Assembly: GCA_019100305.1 (NCBI GenBank)
Contig: JAHRHW010000004.1
Coordinates: forward strand, 1 to 30,264
Length of the DNA: 30,264 bases
Source of the DNA: Candidatus Thiodiazotropha taylori
GTDB lineage: Bacteria; Pseudomonadota; Gammaproteobacteria; Chromatiales; Chromatiaceae
Direction of reading: 5' to 3'
The translations under genes were made by a program, and so were the position numbers. Below the pieces are notes generated by a model. That model was not told the DNA's origin. It saw only the letters and a list, made by a program, of their open reading frames with translations, and did not search any database. Of the stretch, positions 24,837-30,264 are shown piece by piece (the stretch's first letter is position 1; each line of letters opens with the position of its first letter).

Positions 24837-25817
24837 ATGCCACAACGTATCGCACAGCTTAAAGACTGGCTGAACACACTTCCGGAAATGGGCGACTACT
24901 CTTTTGCAGCGGCTTCCGGTGATGCCAGCTTTCGGCGCTATTTTCGTATCGGTGTGAAGAATGGCAGTTATATCGCAATGGATGCGCCAACCGACAAGGA
25001 GGATACAAAGCCTTTCATTCGGGTGGCGAATGAATTTGAACGTATCGGATTGAATGTGCCTCATATTCATGCCATGAATCTGGAGCAGGGATTTCTATTA
25101 CTTGAGGATCTGGGAGATGTGCTCTATCTGGATCGTTTGAATTCCCGGACCGTGGATCGTCTCTACGCTGATGCATTGAGTGCGCTGGTGACCCTGCAGG
25201 CCCGCGGGCCGCGGCAAGGGCTGCCCCAATATGACCGGAATCTGCTGATCCGTGAGATGGAGCTGTTTCGTGACTGGCTGTTGGAAGCTCATCTGAAACT
25301 GCAGTTGAGCCAGGAAGAACGGCAACTGCTGGATGAGCTGTTTCAGTCATTAGCAGAAAACGCACTGCAACAGCCCCAGGTCTGTGTGCACCGGGATTAT
25401 CACTCGCGCAATCTGATGGTCGTTGATTCCCACAATCCCGGTGTTATCGATTTCCAGGATGCGGTGATCGGCCCGGTCACCTATGATTTGGTCTCGCTGC
25501 TGAAGGATTGTTATATCGCATGGCCGGCCGAACAGGTGGAGGCCTGGGCAATGGGCTACTATGAGTCAGCCTGCCAATCCGGGGTGCTTGTGGAGCAGGA
25601 TGAGTCGAGCTTTCTGCGCTGGTTTGATCTGATGGGGGTACAGCGGCATCTGAAGGCCAGTGGAATCTTCGCCAGGTTGAACAAGCGTGATGGCAAGCCT
25701 GGCTATCTGCAGGATATCCCACGAACGCTGGGCTATATCCTCGGGGTGGCGGATCGTTACCAGTCAACTCAAGATCTGGGTGAGTTTCTGCGTCATCGGG
25801 TCATGCCCGGCTTTTGA
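24837..25817 (+). CDS. amgK: N-acetylmuramate/N-acetylglucosamine anomeric kinase AmgK-like phosphotransferase
   Basis: A 326-residue aminoglycoside-phosphotransferase-fold kinase. In Pseudomonas AmgK phosphorylates MurNAc at C1 in the cell-wall recycling route that bypasses fosfomycin-sensitive MurA. Seen: an N-terminal lobe with GDASFRRYFRI, the Brenner-type catalytic loop VHRDYHSRNLM with Asp187 and Asn192, and the metal-binding VIDFQDAVIGPVTYDLVSLLKD with Asp205. ATG at 24837 has GGAG at 24828-24831, five bases upstream; the in-frame start at 24777 is not supported. The usual partner murU (MurNAc-1-P uridylyltransferase) does not follow; a porin does. The assignment within this kinase family rests on motif similarity. 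Confidence 0.85.
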   Translation: MPQRIAQLKDWLNTLPEMGDYSFAAASGDASFRRYFRIGVKNGSYIAMDAPTDKEDTKPFIRVANEFERIGLNVPHIHAMNLEQGFLLLEDLGDVLYLDRLNSRTVDRLYADALSALVTLQARGPRQGLPQYDRNLLIREMELFRDWLLEAHLKLQLSQEERQLLDELFQSLAENALQQPQVCVHRDYHSRNLMVVDSHNPGVIDFQDAVIGPVTYDLVSLLKDCYIAWPAEQVEAWAMGYYESACQSGVLVEQDESSFLRWFDLMGVQRHLKASGIFARLNKRDGKPGYLQDIPRTLGYILGVADRYQSTQDLGEFLRHRVMPGF

Positions 25818-25837
25818 ATACCGGGAAACTTGCCCTG

Positions 25838-25873
25838 AAACCGGCTGGAGTTTTTCCAGGGCCGTGGTTTTTT
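25838..25873 (+). terminator. Probable rho-independent terminator of amgK
   Basis: AAACC (25838-25842) pairs with GGTTT (25866-25870), enclosing a further imperfect GGC-TGG/CCA-GCC stem, and is followed by TTTTTT. It lies 20 bases after the amgK stop. Confidence 0.55.
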
Positions 25874-26293
25874 ATTGATCCTGAATTGAAAACGCTGAAT
25901 TTGAACCGGTTGCTTGCCCGGATTAGTTGTATTTATAAGGTTGTGTCTGTTTTTTGCGTCGACAACCATCTCTCTTAAAGTAATCTTAAGATTTTTTGCT
26001 CTAGATACCCTTGCTTAATCAAGTAATTCATAGGGATTATTCATAAATTAATTTCTCAAATTAATATATCTTATTGTAATTACGGGTATTTTTGTGGGTA
26101 GTGACATTTCTAATGTTGTGATGTTTATGTAGTTAAAATTAGCGCAACAATAACTGAGTGAATAGCTTGGTTTTAAACAAATCAAAATTCACAAAATTGT
26201 CTAAATTAGTTAGTTAACTGACTGATATATATTTATTTAATGACCGCTTTATTTTGCCTGTATCAATTTTACAACAGCGACTGTTTATGTGTC
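25874..26293. other. AT-rich porin upstream region
   Basis: About 420 very AT-rich bases, sharply different from the rest of the window. It holds many A/T tracts, an ATTAATTT/AAATTAAT dyad, an AGTTAACT palindrome around 26212-26219 and no credible gene. It has the character of a nucleoid-protein-bound or multi-promoter upstream region of a strongly regulated outer-membrane gene. Confidence 0.6.
26047..26065. repeat. Perfect dyad ATTAATTT-CTC-AAATTAAT
   Basis: Eight-base arms at 26047-26054 and 26058-26065 around CTC, about 265 bases before the porin promoter. Operator-like spacing; the regulator is unknown. Confidence 0.5.
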
Positions 26294-26307
26294 TTTTTTG
26301 CAAAAAA
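26294..26307. promoter_or_regulatory. TTTTTTG/CAAAAAA palindrome next to the porin -35
   Basis: A perfect 14-base palindrome ending four bases before the -35 element. It could act as an UP-like element, a bent-DNA site or an operator. Confidence 0.4.
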
Positions 26308-26311
26308 AGGC

Positions 26312-26340
26312 TTGCAATTTAGAATTTCGTTGTCTAATAT
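26312..26340 (+). promoter_or_regulatory. Predicted sigma-70 promoter of the porin gene
   Basis: TTGCAA at 26312-26317 and TAATAT at 26335-26340 are separated by exactly 17 bases, each matching four of six consensus bases. Transcription would start near 26347, leaving a leader of about 44 bases with GGAG (26379-26382) before the ATG. Confidence 0.6.
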
Positions 26341-26390
26341 CTGCATCGTAGTCAATTTTTCTACCCATCAATTCTTCGGAGTTAACTCAA

Positions 26391-27410
26391 ATGAAAAAAG
26401 TACTTTCTTTGGCAATCGCTGCTGCTCTGGTAGCACCTGCTGCAGCCATGGCTGATGCCACTATCTACGGTAAAGTCCGTCAGTCTCTCGACATCGTAGA
26501 TTTCTCTGATGCAGGCGGCGACGACGAAATTCAGATCAACAACCGTACCTCCCGTCTCGGCGTTAAGGGTTCTGAAGATCTGGGCAACGGTCTGAAAGGC
26601 GTTTACAAGATTGAATATGGTGTGAACATCTCCAGCAAAGGTAGTCACGAGTTCAGCGGTAGCGGCGCACTGGGCGCTCGTAACGCTTTCGTCGGCCTGG
26701 CTGGCGGTTTCGGTACTTTCGTAGTTGGTCGTCACGACACCCCTCTGAAAATCTCCACCGGTTCTCTGGACTACTTCGGTGACACCGCTGTTGATAACAA
26801 CCTGGGCTACACCGAAGATCTGCTCGATCTGCGTGCTGACGGTACCCTGGCTTACATCTCACCTGCAATGGGCGGCCTGACCGCTGCTGTCGCACTGGTT
26901 CCTGGTGAGAACACCACTTCAGTTGAAGGCGAAGAAGCTGACGGCCTGACCGACGCTTACTCTCTGGCTCTGATGTACTCTAACTTCGGTATCTTCGCTT
27001 CTGTTGCACTGGAAGTTGCTACTCCTGAGACCACTGTTCATCCTGTAGTTGGCGGCGACGGCGACGATCACGAGAACGTACGTCTTGGTCTTGGTTACAA
27101 GCACGACATGTTCAAAGTCGGTCTGATCTACGACACCATCGAAAACGGTGTTGACGATTCCACCAGTATCATGCTGAACGGTTCTGTCAAAGCCGGTCCT
27201 GGTAACTTCAAAGCTAAATTCTTCAAAGTTGATTCTGATGACTCTACCGGTAGCCTGTTCCGTACCGACAGCCACGATGGTTTCGGTTTCGGTTACGACT
27301 ACAACCTGAGCAAGCGTACCCAGGTTGCTGCTTACTACGTTACCTCTGAGATGGATGACAGCGGCGACGAATCAAGCGTTGTCAGCTTCCAGATCAACCA
27401 CAACTTCTAA
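26391..27410 (+). CDS. Outer-membrane porin (Gram-negative general porin, Porin_4-like)
   Basis: A 339-residue trimeric beta-barrel diffusion porin. Seen: signal peptide MKKVLSLAIAAALVAPAAAMA with cleavage before DATIYGKV, the NNRTSRLGVKGSEDLGNGLKGVYKIEYG strands and ARNAFVGLAGGFGTFVVGRHDTPL (eyelet region), alternating strands, acidic loops, and a C-terminal phenylalanine (SFQINHNF) recognised by the BAM complex. Codon choice is strongly biased (CGT, CTG, GGT, AAC, GAC), unlike the neighbouring genes, which indicates very high expression. The gene is monocistronic, with its own well-spaced promoter and a strong terminator. Ion or substrate preference cannot be read from sequence; the excess of Asp and Glu may hint at cation selectivity. 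Confidence 0.95.
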   Translation: MKKVLSLAIAAALVAPAAAMADATIYGKVRQSLDIVDFSDAGGDDEIQINNRTSRLGVKGSEDLGNGLKGVYKIEYGVNISSKGSHEFSGSGALGARNAFVGLAGGFGTFVVGRHDTPLKISTGSLDYFGDTAVDNNLGYTEDLLDLRADGTLAYISPAMGGLTAAVALVPGENTTSVEGEEADGLTDAYSLALMYSNFGIFASVALEVATPETTVHPVVGGDGDDHENVRLGLGYKHDMFKVGLIYDTIENGVDDSTSIMLNGSVKAGPGNFKAKFFKVDSDDSTGSLFRTDSHDGFGFGYDYNLSKRTQVAAYYVTSEMDDSGDESSVVSFQINHNF

Positions 27411-27436
27411 TAGTTGTTAGAACTGGTTGTATCGAA

Positions 27437-27468
27437 AAGCGGGGCTCATTGAGCCCCGCTTTTTTTTT
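27437..27468 (+). terminator. Strong rho-independent terminator of the porin gene
   Basis: AAGCGGGGCTC (27437-27447) and GAGCCCCGCTT (27451-27461) form an 11-bp stem around ATT, followed by a run of nine T. It is 26 bases after the stop codon. Confidence 0.96.
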
Positions 27469-27685
27469 GCCTCTTAAGTCAGAAACTCGATTTGATAGGT
27501 GAAGGATCAAGGTGGGTTGCCGATCCGGCGCGATCCTTTCCTGGGCTGAGTGAGTGATTTCACACTCCGGCTAACAAACCGATCCCGCAGATCACAGCCT
27601 GCCGTTCAACTCGTTAGAGAAATACCCGTGAGACACCTCTAATCGGTTGATTTGACTGAATCGGCAGGCAGGGCTAATCGGTGGC
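27469..27685. other. Gap between porin terminator and rpiA 3' end
   Basis: No gene. An AAGGATC/GATCCTT pair (27502-27508 and 27532-27538) could fold. AATCGG occurs three times at 27641, 27659 and 27676, about 17-18 bases apart. No clear T-run terminator for rpiA was found. Confidence 0.35.
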
Positions 27686-28345
27686 TTACTTCGGCTGCAC
27701 GGTTTTGGCGCCTTCCTCAGTTCCCAGAATCAACACATCCGCACCGCGTAAGGCAAATATACCTGTTGTCACAACGCCGGCAATGGCATTGATCTGTTGT
27801 TCCATCTCTCTGGGCTTCATGATTTCCAGGTTGTGAACATCCAGGATCACATTGCCGTTGTCTGTGATGAATCCTTCGCGCCAAACCGGTGTGCCGCCCA
27901 GTTTTACCAATTGTCGAGCAACATGGCTTCTGGCCATGGGAATCACCTCCACCGGCAGTGGGAAGGCACCCAATATATCAACCAGCTTGCTCTGGTCCGC
28001 GATACAGACAAATTTCTTGCTCGCGCCGGCAATGATCTTTTCCCTGGTCAAGGCGCCGCCACCCCCTTTGATGAGATTGAGATAGTGATCAGATTCATCC
28101 GCACCGTCGATGTAGACTTCCAGATCACCGGTCGAGTTGAGATCCAACACGGGTATGCCGTACTGTTTCAGGCGTTCGGTCGAGGCTTCTGAGCTGGAGA
28201 CTGTGCCTTCGATTTTACCTTTGACAGTAGCCAGGCAGTCGATAAAGTGGTTTACTGTGGAGCCGGTTCCGACGCCAATGATTCCGCCTGTTACATACTC
28301 CAAGGCAGCTTCTGCGGCCTGTTGTTTTAGTTCATCTGCATTCAT
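27686..28345 (-). CDS. rpiA: Ribose-5-phosphate isomerase A
   Basis: A 219-residue cytosolic enzyme (also 219 in E. coli) that interconverts ribose 5-phosphate and ribulose 5-phosphate in the non-oxidative pentose phosphate pathway. Seen: the phosphate loop GGIIGVGTGSTVNHFI, TVSSSEAST, the active-site DLEVYIDGADESD, LIKGGGGALTREKI, ADQSKLVDILG with the conserved lysine, and PVEVIPMA. ATG at 28345 is preceded by GGAGG at a good distance. It is transcribed away from ilvA, the same divergent arrangement known in Pseudomonas. Confidence 0.97.
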   Translation of the reverse strand: MNADELKQQAAEAALEYVTGGIIGVGTGSTVNHFIDCLATVKGKIEGTVSSSEASTERLKQYGIPVLDLNSTGDLEVYIDGADESDHYLNLIKGGGGALTREKIIAGASKKFVCIADQSKLVDILGAFPLPVEVIPMARSHVARQLVKLGGTPVWREGFITDNGNVILDVHNLEIMKPREMEQQINAIAGVVTTGIFALRGADVLILGTEEGAKTVQPK

Positions 28346-28417
28346 TTGAGCCTCCGTCTTCGATATTTCTGTACACTGAGTTGTCTCTGGTTGTATTGCT
28401 ATCTGTTGTGCATTTAT

Positions 28418-28440
28418 CCCTTACATGTCTAAGGTAAGGG
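28418..28440. repeat. Inverted repeat CCCTTAC/GTAAGGG upstream of rpiA
   Basis: Perfect seven-base arms at 28418-28424 and 28434-28440 with a nine-base spacer, in the shared rpiA/ilvA control region, about 75 bases from the rpiA start. Confidence 0.45.
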
Positions 28441-28509
28441 CCGAGAAAGCATCCAAAAAGAGATAAAGTCAGCCTGACAGTTTGGTTTTTTGTTCGGTTT
28501 TTACCAGCA

Positions 28510-28527
28510 GTGGGTAATAATACCCAC
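28510..28527. repeat. Inverted repeat GTGGGTA-ATAA-TACCCAC upstream of ilvA
   Basis: Perfect seven-base arms around ATAA, overlapping a TAATAA-like -10 candidate (28515-28520) about 60 bases before the ilvA ATG. It could be an operator or an mRNA leader hairpin. Confidence 0.5.
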
Positions 28528-28579
28528 GGAAGTAGAGAAAGTCAGTTGTTGTTATCGGATTGTTATTTGGGATCAGTCA

Positions 28580-30106
28580 ATGCCCTTGCCATATATAGAA
28601 AAGATTCTCCGTGCGCGTGTTTATGACGTTGCTCGCGAGACCCCGTTGAACCACATCGGCTTGTTGTCGGCCCGTTTGGATAATCAGGTCTATCTGAAAC
28701 GAGAGGATATGCAACCGGTATTCTCCTTCAAACTTCGCGGCGCCTATAACAAGATGATCAATCTCAGCGAAGAGAAACGTAGCCGGGGGGTAATTGCCGC
28801 GTCTGCGGGGAATCATGCGCAGGGCGTGGCGCTGGCAGCTCAACGCTTGAAAATCCAGGCATTGATTGTGATGCCGAAGACAACACCGTTAATTAAGGTG
28901 AAATCTGTAAGGAACTTTGGGGCAAAGATTGTTCTGGCCGGAGACTCCTATGATGAGGCCTTTGCCCGATCCCAGGAGTTGGCCAAAGAGCAGGATCTGA
29001 CCTTCATTCATCCGTTTGATGATCCTGAGGTGATTGCCGGTCAGGGTACCATTGGAATGGAGATCTTGAGGCAGCATCCGACACCGCCGGAAGCCGTCTT
29101 CATTCCTGTCGGTGGCGGTGGATTGATCGCCGGTATCGGCGCCTATATCAAATATGTCTATCCACAAGTGAAGATCATCGGTGTAGAGCCGGAGGATGCT
29201 CCATCGCTCTATACGGCATTGAAGGCCAAGCGTCGGGTCAAGCTCAAACAGGTGGGAATCTTTGCCGATGGCGTTGCTGTTAGGCAGGTTGGCAAAGAGA
29301 CCTATCGACTGGCGCGCAAGGTTGTGGATGAGGTTGTACTGGTCAATACCGATGAGATATGCGCCGCTATCAAAGATATATATGACGATACACGAACGAC
29401 TGCGGAGCCTGCCGGTGCACTCTCTGTTGCCGGCTTGAAGCGCTATGTAAAACGGGAGGGTTGCCAGGGTAAGGATCTGATTGCGATCAACAGTGGTGCA
29501 AATATCAATTTTGATCGTTTACGGCATGTTGCGGAGCGAGCTGAATTTGGTGAGCGCAGGGAGGCCTTGTTTGCGGTGCAGATCCCTGAGCAGCCCGGAA
29601 GTTTTCTGCGTTTTTGTCAGTTGATCGGTAAGCGCAGCATAACGGAGTTTAACTATCGTTATTGCAATGCGGTTAAAGCTCAGATCTTTGTCGGTATCGA
29701 ACTGAGTGGTGGCGACAAGGAGCGGGAATCCCTGTTTCAGCGTTTTCAGGATAAAGGTTATTCGGTTATTGATATGACCGACAACGAGACCGCAAAGCTG
29801 CATATTCGATATATGGTAGGTGGGCATGCGCAGGGTATAGAAGATGAGAGTCTGATTCGTTTTGAGTTTCCGGAGAGACCCGGAGCGCTACTCTACTTTC
29901 TAAGTCATCTGGGTAAGGAGTGGAATATCAGTCTGTTCCACTACCGCAACCATGGTGCAGCCTATGGGAGGGTACTGATGGGGATCCAGGTTCCTTCCGG
30001 TGAAAAAGGGGATTTTTTTCGTAAATTGAAGAGGTTGGAGTATGTCTACTGGGACGAGACAGACAATCCTGCCTACAGATTGTTTGCAGGTGTCAGTACA
30101 GGCTGA
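28580..30106 (+). CDS. ilvA: Biosynthetic threonine ammonia-lyase IlvA
   Basis: A 508-residue (E. coli 514) PLP enzyme that deaminates threonine to 2-oxobutanoate, the first committed step of isoleucine synthesis. Seen: the PLP lysine Lys51 in VFSFKLRGAYNKM, substrate loop AASAGNHAQGVA, the glycine-rich phosphate-binding PVGGGGLIAGIG, and SGANINFDRLR. Two C-terminal ACT-like domains follow, one from FAVQIPEQPGSFLRFC and one from IRFEFPERPGALLYFL; these bind isoleucine and valine in the allosteric form, so feedback control is expected. ATG at 28580 gives the conserved N-terminus; the frame is open upstream to 28490 without family resemblance. It is followed by a 15-bp-stem terminator. Confidence 0.96.
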   Translation: MPLPYIEKILRARVYDVARETPLNHIGLLSARLDNQVYLKREDMQPVFSFKLRGAYNKMINLSEEKRSRGVIAASAGNHAQGVALAAQRLKIQALIVMPKTTPLIKVKSVRNFGAKIVLAGDSYDEAFARSQELAKEQDLTFIHPFDDPEVIAGQGTIGMEILRQHPTPPEAVFIPVGGGGLIAGIGAYIKYVYPQVKIIGVEPEDAPSLYTALKAKRRVKLKQVGIFADGVAVRQVGKETYRLARKVVDEVVLVNTDEICAAIKDIYDDTRTTAEPAGALSVAGLKRYVKREGCQGKDLIAINSGANINFDRLRHVAERAEFGERREALFAVQIPEQPGSFLRFCQLIGKRSITEFNYRYCNAVKAQIFVGIELSGGDKERESLFQRFQDKGYSVIDMTDNETAKLHIRYMVGGHAQGIEDESLIRFEFPERPGALLYFLSHLGKEWNISLFHYRNHGAAYGRVLMGIQVPSGEKGDFFRKLKRLEYVYWDETDNPAYRLFAGVSTG

Positions 30107-30123
30107 CTCGCTAACGGAGCGTA

Positions 30124-30156
30124 AACAACAAACCCCGCTATGCGGGGTTTGTTGTT
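30124..30156. terminator. Bidirectional terminator after ilvA
   Basis: AACAACAAACCCCGC (30124-30138) and GCGGGGTTTGTTGTT (30142-30156) pair perfectly over 15 bp with a three-base loop. It serves ilvA and the convergent gene at the right edge. Confidence 0.92.
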
Positions 30157-30167
30157 ACTGAGTCAGT

Positions 30168-30264
30168 CTAAGAAGCAGCCTTTTTCTTTCTAGGGGTTAC
30201 TTTCCTAGGGCGGGCTGGCCTCTTTTTAGCAGCCGCCTTCTTTTTGGCTACCTTTTTCTTAGCG
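30168..30264 (-). CDS. Lys/Ala-rich histone-H1-like (AlgP/PhaF-like) protein, C-terminal tail only
   Basis: Only the last 31 residues are inside the window. They read as repeated KKK/AAAKK/RPARPRK blocks ending in RKKKAAS and a TAG stop at 30168-30170. Such tails are typical of bacterial histone-H1-like DNA-binding proteins (AlgP, PhaF C-terminus, HctA-like). The rest of the gene, and so its exact type, lies beyond the right edge. It converges on ilvA and shares its terminator. Confidence 0.75.
   Translation of the reverse strand, partial: AKKKVAKKKAAAKKRPARPRKVTPRKKKAAS

Noticed and set aside
26240..26455. Plus-strand 71-residue frame upstream of and overlapping the porin
   Set aside because: Runs through the promoter and the porin signal peptide in another frame; composition reflects AT-rich DNA.
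27686..28345. Plus-strand frames opposite rpiA
   Set aside because: The minus frame is a full-length RpiA with all active-site motifs; the plus frames are shadows.

Overview
The window is about 30 kb of ordinary-looking chromosome from a gammaproteobacterium. Base composition is moderate (roughly mid-50s % GC by eye). Gene order and proteins (rhlB, rlmH-maf-rng-yhdP-nit-tldD-pmbA, lptD-surA-pdxA, amgK, rpiA/ilvA) are those of free-living or symbiotic Gammaproteobacteria. A sulfur-oxidising lineage such as Sedimenticola/Thiodiazotropha is my guess from general resemblance only; nothing in the window proves it. No rRNA, tRNA, CRISPR array, prophage or insertion sequence was seen.

Layout. Positions 1-3568 are read on the minus strand: an AraC-HTH/O6-methylguanine methyltransferase gene broken by one in-frame TAG and cut by the left edge, a bacterial voltage-gated cation channel with an unusually acidic filter, a YkgJ cysteine-cluster protein, and rhlB. 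From 3707 to 14482 a long plus-strand housekeeping run follows: rlmH, maf, rng, yhdP, a nitrilase-family amidase, tldD, pmbA. It ends at a bidirectional terminator facing the minus-strand operon lptD-surA-pdxA (19272 to 14673), which links outer-membrane LPS assembly, periplasmic folding and vitamin B6 synthesis. Divergent from lptD is a two-gene RND efflux operon (19602-23919).

Positions 23920-24836 are the accessory part. A small GxxExxY (PD-(D/E)XK-like) gene is embedded in copies of a CTTCGTGNN nonamer repeat, one inverted copy of which supplies its ribosome-binding site. After it come amgK (cell-wall sugar kinase), a long AT-rich leader with several dyads and a well-spaced promoter, a highly expressed porin with its terminator, and the divergent pair rpiA (minus) and ilvA (plus). 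The right edge holds the C-terminal tail of a Lys/Ala-rich histone-H1-like protein.

Much of the content serves the cell envelope (LptD, SurA, YhdP, AmgK, porin, RND pump) and RNA metabolism (RhlB, RNase G, RlmH). The most interesting observations are the GxxExxY/repeat locus, the acidic channel filter and the amber-interrupted DNA-repair gene. Non-ATG starts decide several genes (rng, pdxA, the RND adaptor, pmbA).
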